NCBI RefSeq assembly: GCF_037975245.1
Contig: NC_092582.1
Location: 23,818,077 to 23,882,076 of the forward strand
From: Apostichopus japonicus
Taxonomy: Eukaryota; Echinodermata; Holothuroidea; Aspidochirotida; Stichopodidae
Length of the DNA stretch: 64,000 nt
Reading direction: 5' to 3'
The notes beneath the pieces are model-generated. The model was not told the DNA's origin, did no database searches, and worked only from the letters and a program-made list of their open reading frames with translations. Made by a program: the position numbers and the translations under genes. Of the stretch, positions 1 to 13,139 are shown piece after piece (positions within the stretch are counted from its first letter, which is position 1; each line of letters opens with the position of its first letter).

Positions 1-1370
1 CCCCTCACGGCTGACCTAGGTCAGTTCATGAGGTAACCAGTTGAAACCTACTGGAAAATGATGGTTAGGGCTTCAGATACAAGGGATGGGCATTGCCAGT
101 AATTTTTATTGGTGGGGTACCCCTGCCAGTACACCCCCAAAATGCCCCTCCCCTCATTGACCTAGGTCAGCTCATGAAGTAACCATTTGAAACCTACCGC
201 AAAATGATAGGTATCACTTCATATGCAAGGGATGGGCATTTCCAGTAATTTATATTAGTGGGGTACCCCTGCCAGTAGACCCCCAAAATGCCCATCCCCT
301 CATTGACCTAGGTCAGCTCATGAGGTAACCAGTTGAAACCTACCGGAAAATGATAGGTATCACTTCATATGCAAGGGATGGGCATTTCCAGAAATTTATA
401 TTAGTGGGGTACCCCTGCCAGTAGACCCCCAAAATGCCCCTCCCCTCATTGACCTAGGTCAGCTCATGAGGTAACCAGTTGAAACCTACCGGAAAATGAT
501 GGGTATCACTTCATATGCAAGGGATGGGCATTTCCAGAAATTTCTATTAGTGGGGTACCCCTGCCAGTAGACCCCCAAAATGCCCCTCCCCTCATTGACC
601 TAGGTCAGCTCATGAAGTAACCATTTGAAACCTACCGCAAAATGATAGGTATCACTTCATATGCAAGGGATGGGCATTTCCAGTAATTTATATTAGTGGG
701 GTACCCCTGCCAGTAGACCCCCAAAATGCCCATCCCCTCATTGACCTAGGTCAGCTCATGAGGTAACCAGTTGAAACCTACCGCAAAATGATAGGTATCA
801 CTTCATATGCAAGGGATGGGCATTTCCAGAAATTTATATTAGTGGGGTACCCCTGCCAGTAGACCCCCAAAATGCCCCTCCCCTCATTGACCTAGGTCAG
901 CTCATGAGGTAACCAGTTGAAACCTACCGGAAAATGATGGGTATCACTTCATATGCAAGGGATGGGCATTTCCAGAAATTTATATTAGTGGGGTACCCCT
1001 GCCAGTAGACCCCCAAAATGCCCCTCCCCTCATTGACCTAGGTCAGCTCATGAGGTAACCAGTTGAAACCTACCGGAAAATGATAGGTATCACTTCATAT
1101 GCAAGGGATGGGCATTTCCAGAAATTTCTATTAGTGGGGTACCCCTGTCAGTAGACCCCCCAAATGCCCATACCCTCATTGACCTAGGTCAGCTCATGAG
1201 GTAACCAGTTGAAACCTACCGGAAAATGATGGGTATCACTTCATATGCAAGGGATGGGCATTTCCAGAAATTTCTATTAGTGGGGTACCCGTGCCAGGAG
1301 ACCCCCAAAATTGACCTACCCTGTAGGTCAGCTCATGAAGTAACCAGTTGAAACCTACCGGAAAATGATT
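1..1370. repeat. 146-bp tandem satellite (about 9 units) with 3-unit higher-order repeat
   Basis: A conserved phase point (CATTGACCTAGG) recurs at 155, 301, 447, 593, 739, 885, 1031 and 1177, exactly 146 bp apart each time. A partial unit lies at the window start and a degenerate one ends near 1370. Every full unit contains the 12-bp palindrome TGACCTAGGTCA and a GGGGTACCCC palindrome. Unit variants recur with a period of three: units at 155 and 593 share GAAGTAACCATTTGAAACC and 'cccatcccct', and the following units also match in order. This indicates a 438-bp higher-order repeat. The array runs off the left edge, so its real length is unknown. No coding potential. Confidence 0.97.
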
Positions 1371-4300
1371 TGTTGCTCTTGGGGCCATACCTGACACATT
1401 GTACTTACTTAGATGTGGTTACCATGAAAGCTGATCTAGGTTAGCTTTTAGGTGACTTTAAAATTGCTCTCCCAGCCACACCCACCACAGCCGGTTTGCC
1501 AGTCGTCTGGTTTCATATACAGTAATGCACTGTGAACATTTGTGATGTACAAGGCAATTGGTTACCTTCCCAGCTAACCAAATCCTCTGGGCTCCCCCTC
1601 TATGATGATTTGAGATGAATATCAAATGTGGAGTTGATGTGATTTTACTGTCCAATTATATTTCAAATCATATTCCCAATATTTAAGCAAATGCAAATCA
1701 AATAACAAACAAAGTACATTTAAGTTCAAGATTATATCCATAGTTGTGTGACCTACCTAAATTAATCAAGGTTTTTTGTTTTTGTTTGATGGAGTGTCCA
1801 TTACTAATACCTCTAACACATAGTTCAGCAATACAGACTGAGTTGACTTCTTTAATGTTTCTACAGCATTATGGAATATCTAAAATGATATTTCAAGTCT
1901 CGGTTTGAATCTGAAGAAAATAAATACATCAACAGAAGGCATATTTGTAGGTAACCAAACTACTTTCATACAAACTAACAAGTTGCCTTCCAGTCTTACC
2001 ATTCTGGGATTGTCAGGAGTTCCGACTAGACTTTATTCAATTGAGTCTCAGGAAGCAATTTTTATTTCAGTTTGGCAATAGTAAAATGTACCAGAGGGTG
2101 TTTAGGCAGCTATTGTGTCATGGCAAGCTCATTACAAACATACAGTACCAAGTTCTGGATTAATCCAGCAAGAATCCGATCATTTAATACCCTTACTAGA
2201 GATTAATTCTGTCGGTTGTATATTGAGTGGATGAGTTAAAACTTTAAATAAAATTCTTTTAGTGAGAGTGAATGGAGAAACAAGAGTATTCCTTCTGCAA
2301 TCCTATCCATAAAATCTACCAGAGGTAGTTGAAACATTACTATCACTGTTCTACACTAACCATTAATGTGATTACCATCACATGGAGGAAATATCAGCTG
2401 ATGAACCATTCATTGTCTTTGTCAGCATAGTATGAAAACTTGCATCAAAATTGGTAAAAACAGGTGGAATACAGAAGGTGATCCCCTAATAGCTTGCTTC
2501 AGGATAATTCAAGTTAACCTAATGAAGAAAAAAGAAAATGATGTCAATGAGATTTAAGTTTTACTGATAGTACAGTAGATATTGAGAATGTCGTCCAGAA
2601 ATACAGTAGATATGTGTATAGTCTCTGGCTAACTACCCTGTATACATGGACATTAACAGGAAGAAATCCAGAGGAAGGAAAGTACACTTCAGTTTCCAAT
2701 AATCAGGTAAGTGTAAAAACAATTAACCAGTAAACCATCAAGCTTGAACCAGATTGATTGAAATGATTTCAACCTCTCTTTCCTATTGAGGACAGAATGT
2801 CTTTTGAATTTCCACTCATCAGGAGATAATTGTATCTAATTTAGTGTGTCAGCTTTGGTGGATGGGTGTTTTATATTAATTTTCTTCATTTAATGGCACC
2901 AGGCCCCTGGAGACTGCATTACTTACATTGACCTAGTTACACCACTCTCTGGGGGGTCTCTTTTCCAGATTTTAGATCACCAAAGGTTTATAGAGCACCC
3001 TGTTCGGCTGGTCAATTGCTATCCAATATGGTCAGTTCTTTCCACAAATTTGGCAGATGAAGACAGTTGTAACCTCAAAATTTTGAGTTAAAAAAGTTTT
3101 GAGATGAAAAAGTCAAATTGTTGACTTATGAGATGAAAAAAAAGGTCAGCATTTTTACTTTTTAAGTCAAAATCTTGAAATAAATAGTCCAAAATATTGA
3201 GATAAAAAAGGCAAAATATTGAAATTTGAGGGACACTTATTTTTTCCCTTTGTCCCTAATAAGCCACCGTACTCCAGTCGGTGAAGTTAGATCAATTTTG
3301 AGACCAATTATATTTTTCAAAACAAACTGTAGTGACTGGCTGAGCAATGTTTAAAAATTAAACAAGCACAAGTGACAATTCTGTATTCACAGCTGTATAT
3401 ACTCAGATGAGTAGGAAGTACAGTATTTCCAATTGTGTTCTCTGTTTATAGTGGCTGGACTTCCAGGGGTACTGCAAAGCTCTCCAAATCTTCAGTATTT
3501 TCACATAGTTTTTGCAATCTGCTAGCAATTTTGAGCACATGAGGACATGTCAGAAATAGAAATACTTAATCTGATTTTACTCTAGGTGTAATATATATAT
3601 CTGAGCCCTAGCCGAGTGCTTCAGAAGAGCTCTGTAACATCTCTAATACCCTCTTCTACTAAGTTTAAAACATGTAAATACATGTTAAAGAGAAAAATGT
3701 AACTTCTATGAAGTATAAATCTAAGCCCTGGTGGGAGTCCCTGGGGACTTCAGCTGAGGCATTTCCCCTTTCAGATATTTCTCTGATAGTAATTTTGCAG
3801 CCCTAGTGGAGCCCATGGGGGTGGGGGGGGGTGGCAAGTGCTCACCACCCTAATGGATCCCAGTGCTTGTATATACAGTATTTGAATGCCCTTTAAATGT
3901 GTTTATTTTAAACAGTATTTAGCATCTCAAATATGCAAGGAAGAAATGTTTTCATGACATGATATTGATAAAGAGTGGCAGGGAAATTTAACTTCCTGAA
4001 CCATGCTTGCTAGCCAGCAGTTTGGTGAATCAAGTCGCAACAAACCAGATGTATATACTTCATTCTTACCGTTCCTATACATTCTGGGGGTCAAGAAGTG
4101 TACAGTAGGATACTGAAAGAAGCTTGATAGGTTCATAGGTCCTGATCTCCTCTATCCAGTACAGTCTCTGCCTTCATATTCACTAGAGGGTTTCTTCCTA
4201 CGGTTGAATTATTACATCATGGAGCCGTTCGAGCCTCAGTGACTTCTAAATCAAAAGTGAAACACTATCATGAAATCAAATTAGTCATTCAGAAATTTCA

Positions 4301-4737
4301 GAAGACTACAGAAACAAAAGGATACTCTCAACAAAGAAAAACCAGTAGTAGCAGTTCCACTTTGATCCAATCATTTACAGTATCTTATTAATTTAGTGAT
4401 TATACAGTATTACACTGTTTGGTTTCTGAAGCTTTTTGAAAGTTCTTAGGAACTATAGCATTCAGATAGCAATGTGACACTACAGCAGTCTTTGTGGGTA
4501 ATCTAATTCACATGTTAGCTGTAAAAGACCCCTACACTTTTAGTTAGTAAATTATGTCAAAGTCCATCTATTTGATTGGTGATATTGAAGCTGAAGATAC
4601 GTCAATAGGAAATGAGCATTACCAGCACAAATTCTAGAAATGTTCCCAATAATGGGTTGTAGTATTTGGGGTTACACAAACTACAATAATGCTTGTATAT
4701 ATGGAATATTGAATCTCAATCTCTGGAAAATCTAGCA
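1371..4737. other. Gene-free stretch, no recognisable coding content
   Basis: Unique AT-rich sequence with stops in all frames and no ORF of coding character. The only structure seen is a degenerate A/T-rich repeat at about 3065-3225 (listed separately) and a G run near 3826-3836. Confidence 0.6.
3065..3225. repeat. Degenerate short tandem repeat (TTGAGATAAAAAAG-TCAAAAT type)
   Basis: About seven diverged copies of a roughly 20-25 bp motif of the form 'ttgagataaaaaa(g)tcaaaat' follow one another. A related but weaker version is visible at about 9180-9380 with 'tttcgagaaa' and 'gaaataaatcgaag'. It looks like a simple A/T-rich repeat associated with a transposon tail rather than coding DNA. 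Confidence 0.5.
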
Positions 4738-5029
4738 TTTCTTTGACAAAGTGGTTATTCTTACAACTATTCGTAAGAATGGTTTCTGATTACGCATGCG
4801 CAGTTGCTATTTTTATGACAGGAGTACTATATTTACGACCAGGAGTAACAATAATTTCCGGTTAGGGTTAGTGTTAGGATTGGGGTTTAGGGTTAAAGTT
4901 AGGGTTACCCCTACTACATGCGCAGTTGCTTTATTTACTTTACTGCGCTTGAATTCGCCTTTGTCGTAAGAATAGTTTATAAATAATTGTTACGACTAGT
5001 CGTAAGAATAGCCACGGCCTTTCTTTGAC
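4738..5029. mobile_element. 272-bp inverted-repeat MITE with 10-bp target duplication and telomere-like core
   Basis: The element spans 4748-5019. Its left end (GTGGTTATTCTTACAACTA from 4751) is the near-perfect inverse of its right end (ending ...TAGTCGTAAGAATAGCCAC at 5015). The flanks carry an identical 10-bp duplication TTTCTTTGAC at 4738-4747 and 5020-5029. Each terminal repeat is itself nearly self-complementary (the right end contains TTACGACTAGTCGTAA). The interior holds a degenerate TTAGGG-like run (4858-4907) between two copies of ATGCGCAGTTGCT. No ORF, so it is non-autonomous. The superfamily is not certain; the 9-10 bp duplication would fit Mutator-like elements. Confidence 0.85.
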
Positions 5030-6112
5030 CTTTACTCACTGGCAAGTTAGCACTTAAATCCACAATATCCCAGGAGAGGAAACAACTCCAGAGTACTTTA
5101 AGAGCAGGCTTTTATGACTAATTTTGACTAAAACCTTCAGACAGTTGGATGATTCCGCAAATGTAGAACACTTCTTCAATACAGTAAACTAATATGATCA
5201 GTATTCTGAAGGAAGAAAACCTCCCTTCAACTTGTAACCAACTAGCACTAACAGGCTAGCATCACCATATTACAGCTATTCCTACATTGTGCTGAGCCTA
5301 GGACACGCATTATGCTGGCATTGCGGTAGTATTGAATATTGTAACTAAAACCGTTGGACAAGGTCTAAGTAAGGCTGCACGTAAATACAGTATGACTAGA
5401 GAAGACCTAGGCTAAGCCATAACTTCAACGTTACATATGATGTCCTTGTAGGTACTGTACATAGCCTAACAATATGAAAGGAACACAAGACATACGTGGG
5501 ATTTCTTCTTTGACAATTGCAATATACTCAGTCTGTTTCTTTCAGTAATATGTTCACCATCTGTAATGTGCTGCAATATCTTCACATTTAGTAATCCAGT
5601 ACCGTAGCTTCGGGTAATCACACCAAACAAACAGGGACGTACAACCAGTCAACTGTTCTTCAAACGCTACTTTACACTGTGTCGTTGACTCGTTGGTTTG
5701 TTTAGATTTTGAAAATTGGGAAATTCCCCTCTTTTCCGATAAATGATCAATCTTCCAATTCAAATAATAGCAATTCGTTAGATCTAAAAGTGAGGACTTC
5801 AACAATATGCTGCAAAATGTAAATTCATCATTTACACCTCGACAATTTTCTGGTAATGATGCGTTCATAGAATCCTGTACAGCAGCTTGAAAGTGTTTAC
5901 GTGTTATGGGTCACATAGGTCTTGTGGAAAATACAACAACAAAAAAACTTAGTTATTAAACTGCAACTCACCAAATTACAATTTAGACGGCCTCTTAACT
6001 ATTCACAACAGATCTTTCCAAAAAATAAAAAGGGGTTCGGCACAAAATATATAATGAAAACGCAATATGCAAATAATGAAAACAAATATGATGGTCGTGA
6101 CTTTCCAATGAG
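5030..6112. other. Gene-free stretch, one unrecognised minus-strand ORF
   Basis: No splice-bounded coding exon is evident. A 104-codon open frame lies on the minus strand at 5554-5868. It has no motif I recognise, and its length is not exceptional for this base composition, so I do not call it a gene. Confidence 0.4.
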
Positions 6113-6200
6113 CAGTGGCGGAGAAACAGGGGGGTTGGGGGGGTTTAACCCCCCACTTTTTGAAGAGGGGGGTTGGCCCACACAATCAACCCCCCTAGTT
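6113..6200 (+). mobile_element. Possible hAT-like transposon end (CAGTGGCGGAG...) with G/C runs
   Basis: The sequence CAGTGGCGGAGAAACAGG at 6113 resembles the terminal repeat starts of the complete hAT-like elements elsewhere in this window (CACTGGCGG at 47198, CAGCGGCG at 47585). It is followed by alternating G and C runs that can fold. No matching inverted end or 8-bp target duplication was found, so this is a truncated copy at best. Confidence 0.45.
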
Positions 6201-6249
6201 TTAGCCAGTAATGTTCTGTTATAGCCTATGTTATGTGCTCCAAATGGCA

Positions 6250-9200
6250 TAATAAATCAAATTATTGAAGTCATTTCATCCTTTAACCTGGTAGGCTATA
6301 CATCAACAATTAACGACCGACAACCGAGTTAGAATTGACCCACACATTATTTCTAGCCCCTTTCCCCCACCTTGCGCACTGGAACTTGTAGCTCATAGCG
6401 CTAACTTCACCCCACAACAGACATACACAAAATAACGCTTTGTTGCTGTTGAATAGTTTTGGAACTGTATACACTTGCCAACCTCAACGAGGTGAAGGAA
6501 GGAAAAGAAAAGAAGAAAGAGAGAAAAGGAGAAAAGGATGGAGTAGAAAATACGGCAAGAAAACGGGAAGAGAAAGAGGAACAGTGACAAAATTATTCGA
6601 ATTTGTAAAGCAAACAGCAGATATCACATCATATCAGTGAGCATGAAAATGGCGTTCCACGATAAACAGCCTCCAAACCATGGGTGCAGATCCTGGTGAA
6701 GACAGCGGGACGCGTCCCCACCAACTTTTTCAGTAGTGGGGACATGATATACCGTGTCCCCACCAATTTGTCGTTGCTTATGATCCTAACTTTCTAAACT
6801 TTATCGTTTCTTCCAATTAAATAGTACCATCCGCTTTTTACATTATTTTTACAAATAATATTGTTAAATGCAAACACTCTATATCCTTGAGGGTTTAATT
6901 ATACTAATTAATTATTACTTTTAAGTTTAACCGGGTTGATTGGGTACAGTATATATAATACATTTTCTGTTACTATGAATTTCAGAGGGTGTGAACAGTT
7001 AGCTGACACATATAGATTTACAAACACGAGAGATAAATCAGTTAATTACAAGTTTAATGAGAGGATGGCGCACTTTTAAAAATAACGTTAGAGCTACGGC
7101 TCTGGCGAACTTCTGCTATTGAGTGTTGCAGCAGCGTAAAAGAAGTGGCGCGCTATCAATATAAACAAGTATATATCATGTAGCCATAAGTCTGTTGGCT
7201 TGGAACTGACGTACGGTGTTTATTATTAAGTGGGCAAAATTAAGACAAAATCAGCTGTGAGTAGAACACCACTATCTAGTTGCTGCTGGAAAGACATGGA
7301 CGAAAGATTTATTTTTAATAACTATGTATTGCATTTTATTATTATTAGACTTAAATTGGAAAACTGTTTTATAGAGACTCAAAGCTCTAGGCCCATACAG
7401 TATTTAACAAAACTATATTTCACATTAAGTGTTGCTGTCATGTATATTGGCAGGAGTTAGATCATTCTACTAAAAATCAGTTATTAACTAACATTATTTC
7501 AGTTAGCCTGCTCGGCAAAAAAAAGCTGCAGGTTTTTCATACAAGTGGTTCAAATGTCCGACCTCGTAGATTTAGTAAGTTAGGTGATTTTTCAATAATA
7601 ATTGTGGAATGTTATAGATTGACTTGTATTAATGCCTATAAGGCTATGTTATGTACGAGTAAAATCGAGTTGAACCATTTCCTGTGATTGAAGGGTTAAC
7701 AAAGTTTCTACAGTTTGTCTATGGATACTTTTTGTTAGCTAGAATGAAGTAATTGTTTTCGAAGTTAAGGATAGGCATCAGCTCACCTAGAATGTTAATC
7801 GCTGGTTTTATTCTTCGTTCAACTTAAGATCCTTCAAGAAAACTCAGTGTCTCGATTGCATTTTATTCAATTCCTTTATATTTATGATATGCTTTAACTT
7901 GGATATTTTTGATATCAGTTAACAACAAGGCTAAGATTTTTATTTTTTATGAGTTAGATTTGCTAAGCATGTCCTCTTGCTAAAAGTAGTAATTCTAGCT
8001 TTTCGCAGGTGATGTTTGAGATTTCTAAAATAGCCTAACTGTATTACTAGTCTAGCCTATAGCCTACCTAAGTTTGGTATGGTCTTTGTACACATCCTAG
8101 ACTATGCCTCTATACCATACCGTCAAATTATCTCTCTGTTCAATAATTACTGTATTAACTATTAACAGTGGTTCCTCTCCATTAAACAATCCATCTTAAT
8201 AACCACTCAAGGAACAAGTCAATGGTAACAAACAACATCCACGAATATAATACGTACTCTGCAACTCCACTACACTAAACCATTCAGTGATAGATACTAT
8301 AGATGTGAACAGGTAGAGGTATTCAATAGCATGAGTCACCGATATTCATATACAGGTGTTTCCCAGCTGTTCGCGGGTGATGTTTGAAATTTGTAACAGA
8401 CATTTTGGCGCCAATAGAAATAAATGTACGAGATACGTAACGTTGTACATACCCGTGAAAACAGGCAGTTTGATACCCGACGTCGATTGGGTATGTAATA
8501 AGGAAGGGGTCGAGGAAGTAAATAATACAACACAACCTATATCAAGTAGATCAAGCTATCTTTGACATTTCTCCCTAAGCGGTAGGGTGTTAGTTCCCGT
8601 GCAACCCCCCCCCCCCACCACCGGTTAAAATGTGGGCAAAGAGCATTGATGTAGGCCTACACATTCACCCACCCTATTATCTGCTAGTGGATGCATAAAC
8701 AAACAATAAACACACAAGTTTGAATACCGTCTGTTTCAAATGATTTAAGGAGTACATGTTTAATGAATATTAAAACCTACATGGAATAACATAAATTGAA
8801 CATCTTTGTTCAGTCATACACATCTTGCAGACACATCGTGCAGACAAAATCTTGAAGAAAATGAAAGACTTGATCCTCATCATGAAATTATTGGAATAAA
8901 TGTAACTACACAACTGTTTTTCAACCCCGCCCCCCCCCCAACCACCTCTGTAATGAATTCCATTGTGCTGGCTTATTCAGCTGAATCTTTGCACCAGCAA
9001 AGAGAGTGTCAGGCAATCAAACGATGTTTGTCTTTTCACGTACCTTAAGCTTGTAATTGCTCAAATCAAAATACTATGTCGACATTTCACCATAATGTTA
9101 ACAGTCAATTCATGTAGCCCCCCTTTTTTCCCCTCCATTTTTACTATAGTACCATCCTCATCAGAAAAGTATAATTTGTGAGATAAAATAGTTGAAATTT

Positions 9201-10545
9201 GTATAAGAAAGAAATCTTGATTTCGAGAAATGCAATTGCAATTTCGAGAAAAACGTACAAGTTTCAGATAAAACGCTAATATTTTTAGATGATAAGTCGA
9301 CATTTCAAGTTTAAGTTTAAACCAAAAGAAATCGACATGTTACATGGAGGGAACTAAAGAGGTCGAAATAAATCGAAGAGGTTTAATTTTTAGAAAAACT
9401 AGTTTAATGTTGAGAATTACGGTAAATTACAGATGGCAATTTTAGGGAGCTGTATCGGTAAGTTTGCGTCTCCAATCCTGAAAACTGATCAACTCTCCTT
9501 TATGGTTTAGTACCCAGTAACGTGGGTTCACATTCCAAATTCTCCCGACAAATTTAGGAAGGGAATGAACCTTTATGGTCAGACTATAGGTGGATTCGAA
9601 AGTTTTGATGTCGTTGAATGCAATTCTATGTAGGGGGTTGTAAGGGTCCTCCGACTGAGACAACTCTGAGGCGTATAGTGAAACTATAATTGTTGTCCAA
9701 ACTTAAGGTTGTGCTAAAGAATACTAGTGTAAAGTTTGAGAACTGAACTGACCGATGTTAAAATCACTATTGTATAATTGCATGGAAAATCACAAAATAC
9801 AGTCATGCCCGTCCAGTTATTCGGTAAACAGCCGTTGGGTGGACATGTTGCCCAACCAGTTATTATTCTTATATACAATAATGCCTGACAAAGAAGTACA
9901 CTTTAATAGCATGTTACCTTCATGTAGCCATGTACCACATTTTAATAGCAGATGTATAGGTTATCTACTACTTGAAATCGGTTCGCAGGACTAGGAGAAT
10001 GGGACCCCTTCTCGACCCCCGGTTTTAATATAGGATTTCAAGGGGGGGGGGGAGCAAATCCCAACTGACTTAGGTAGGGCCTACACTATAATGGAAAGGC
10101 CAGAGTGGAATGAAGAAGTTTAAAAATGGAGGAGGTGTGGTCGTTGGCTTGTTGAAGGCAAATCTCAGTAGCCCCGTCCCCTGAATTTATTTTAAAAATT
10201 GATGTTAAATGGTGCACTCCATGACATAATTATAGACTACCAATTGGCTCCATACACAATGCAGTTTTGCCTATGAATACTGTTTTTGTAAAGTCGTGAG
10301 GGGGGGCGGGGAGGGTGTACACCCGTAGCAGTGGCCTTCTTCTAAGCTGAATGTAACATTGCCCCCCCCCCCCCCCCGATATCTATCCAAGTGTATAATT
10401 TGGAAATTTTCTGATTAATGTTGAAATACAAAATACTTTCATCTCGTCATTTCAAAAGGTTTAAGAAATGATAAAATATTGACTTCTTTCCAAGCTTGTA
10501 GTAAAACAAATATCCTGAAAAAAAAGTCATTTGTAGTTGTAAGGC
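6250..10545. other. Gene-free stretch
   Basis: No exon-like reading frame or RNA gene recognised. C and G homopolymers occur at about 8605-8617, 8930-8940, 10039-10048 and 10364-10377. A motif near 6693-6770 ('gcagatcctggtg ... gacgcgtcc', then a duplicated 'gtccccaccaa') looks like a fragment of a DNA transposon family also glimpsed at 13143. Short ORFs here do not show coding character. Confidence 0.45.
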
Positions 10546-11399
10546 TTAGTTTGATAGTTCCAGGTAACGGTAAGCCGGGTCTTACACTAATAACATTGAA
10601 CCGAGCGTGAACAGGAAAGTCTTAATAAATAATCTTCAAAAGCGGATATTTGATAATAAGTTCCTTTTTATTAACTCTGAATATAACTATAACTTAGTAT
10701 AATTAAAATGCACAGGCATAAATGCTGATCATAAATATAAACTACGGAGCCTTCTGTTATACGTCTGTACGCTTCGGGAGATAAACTTAAACTCCCCGAT
10801 ACGTCTTTAGGAGACACTTAAACCCCGATTCTAAAATAACAATTTACAACGCGATGCATGTCACAACTTCCGTGGGATAAAACAAAATGGCACCCTCTAG
10901 CGCCCCCTCTGTTGCGACCCCGGGTTTTCCCTTGGCCTTCAAAGCCGATAAAATACAATATTAGATAGATTCAGGGAAATAAACTCAAGGGACCAAAAGG
11001 CTACTGAGAGGTTTCTGAAAGTTAACAAAAACGATATATTAACAATGATACGATCTCTACTGATTTGTACAAGGATTCTTGGTACTAGAAATTTGGAATC
11101 TCACAGACAGATTTTACAACATTATACGGCCGTTAAATTCTTAAAAGATTACTTAACTTATCTTACGCGGCGCGTGCCGGCTCTCGGTTCCTTTCGTAGC
11201 TGTGCTGACCTCCTTGCGTCACCAACAACGATGTCGGGAGTATCCCTCGTAGGCTGGTATCCCGTGACTTGGTCAGGAGCAAAACCGTACCCCGCTGGTC
11301 CAATTTGACTCAACGTTTGTATCCCAAGCATGGCTTCCTCCTGGGTGAACTCCGAAGACTCTGCCGAAGTCACGCCTGTCCCGGTTGAACGACGCACCA

Positions 11400-12310
11400 A
11401 TCTGATAAACAAACAGTCCACCGATTCCTCCGTCCGTCCCCTCGATAATTAATCCTTTATCTCAGATGAATTTCTTCTCACAATTCTCCTCCGTAGGTTT
11501 ATTGAGAAAACATGTTAATTCTGACTCGACTGGATAATTAGATCGAAAAGCCCCAAAGTTACCGAAAATATCTCTTCTTATATAGCCGGGGTTTAATCTC
11601 CAGAAAGTTCTTTTCCAGGAATTCTGACGGAATAACATCAAGAAACATCCATGTCTCGAAGATACGACCGATAGTTCAACGTTCATTGATCGACGATATC
11701 CGGTCACCTGCTAAAAATAACTTCTCGTCACTTGAATACCGGCTCCACGTATGTTCTGGAAATTTGTAATCGCTAATATCGAATAGCGACATCATTCCTC
11801 GTCGCTTCCAGAAAGAACGAACACAGTCACGTCTGCTCCGAAAGGATTGCAAAATGTTCTAATATTAGACACGGATATCAGTCACGACGAGTGACCTACT
11901 TATCACTCAGACCAGCGTATACTGAATACACGTATAATGAATACAGCCGTTCGTGACAATGCACAGGGCACACGCTCTGCCCTTCAACCTGATTGGTCCA
12001 AACTTATAGCTAACCCCTCAACCAACGCTTCATTGGTTGAGTGCCAACCTGATATGCAGATGAGCACATGCAAATGGGCACTCAACCAATTTGAACCAGT
12101 TTGGCTGTCTTCCAACCCCACAAACCGAATCATTTAAAACAAAACATCTGCATACGCTTCTAATAGCGCGTGATTCATAGCCCGCCACACCACAGAGCAA
12201 ACCGCCAAAACGCGAGCCATGTGTGACGTCATAATAACCATAAGAAAAAAATATGTTAACACAAACTACAATACGCTTCACAAAGTGACGCAATACTATC
12301 ACGATAGATT
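11400..12310 (-). mobile_element. Putative LTR-like promoter region on the minus strand
   Basis: Read on the minus strand, this stretch has CCAAT boxes (complement of 11990-12000 and 12030-12042), a TATA box (CTATATAAG at about 11577-11585) and an AATAAA (complement of 11498-11503) about 80 bp downstream of the TATA. Downstream, near 11398-11404, TTGGTGCGTCGTTC resembles the start of a retroelement primer-binding region. The base composition is richer in GC than the neighbours. The order of CCAAT, TATA and polyadenylation signal fits U3-R of a long terminal repeat. I could not find paired LTRs, a gag/pol frame or a target duplication, so a solo or broken LTR or a cellular promoter are both possible. 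Confidence 0.3.
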
Positions 12311-12380
12311 TCGCTAGTCGATAGTACGCGTTTTAATTGGAACTTACACTCGCCTCTTATCTTTGCTTTACTCATTGGCA

Positions 12381-12660
12381 GTGGCGGAGATTTCTTGTCA
12401 GAAGTGGGGGGGGGGGGGGGGTTGCAGGCCATTGATGAAATAAAGAGTCATAACTGCTGGCTCACTATCTAAGTGGAGCGCCACCATAAGTTGGCGCGAA
12501 GTGCACAAGAATCTTTTGGCAAATATTGCCTCTCAGATTGCAGTAAATGGCACTGCCCAGGCCTTGAAAAGCTGCATTTAACCAGGGGCGTATGCAGGAT
12601 TTTTTAACCCGGGGGCGCGCATAATTTCTGGTTTTGGTACCCCCAGATCACCGGAAATGG
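12381..12660 (+). mobile_element. Decayed hAT-like MITE copies sharing a core with 49659-49976
   Basis: CAGTGGCGGAG at 12381 starts a G-rich segment. At 12472-12570 comes a core ('gagcgccaccat ... ttggcgcgaag ... ggcactgcccaggcctt') that is the reverse complement of the core of the complete element at 49659-49976. A second start, CAGGGGCGTATGCAGG, lies at 12583 and is followed by another version of the core ('cccagatcaccggaaatggcacttctcgggc', 12644-12673). No paired ends or target duplications were found, so these are fragments. Confidence 0.6.
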
Positions 12661-13139
12661 CACTTCTCGGGCTTGAAACTGACCAACCATATGTACACTT
12701 TTGCCTGAGAACCAAGTATTTCCCAAATACTTTTTTCTCATCTATAACCTTTTTGAAGAATGTCACCAGTCACACATCATGTTCGACTTCATCACATATC
12801 CTGTGGATCATTGCTTTTGTAGGTGATTCTTCATCGCGGCCCACAGTATCCGTCAGCCCCACTGTTCAGAATTTGAAAATTCACAATTCTCGTGAATAAA
12901 TTCACTTCAAAACATACCCATAATGTTGCACAAAATATCATCTATGGACAACCGATATAGAAAAACCTCCTTCAAACCCTAACAGACGGGTCAAAATTGC
13001 ACGAGTATGATGAAGTATGATGAATGTTGGTTAGGGAATTTTCGAAAATTCAGACGGCAATTAAAAAATTTCGTTGAAGGAAATAAAAATATACCAGATA
13101 TTTCCAAAACCGAACACTACACACATCGACAGTTTTGAG

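Noticed and set aside
4858-4907. Possible interstitial telomere tract
   Set aside because: The TTAGGG-like run is short, degenerate and wholly inside a MITE with target duplication, so it is not telomeric.
5554-5868. 104-codon minus-strand ORF
   Set aside because: No recognised motif, no splice sites of note, and not longer than expected by chance over this much sequence.
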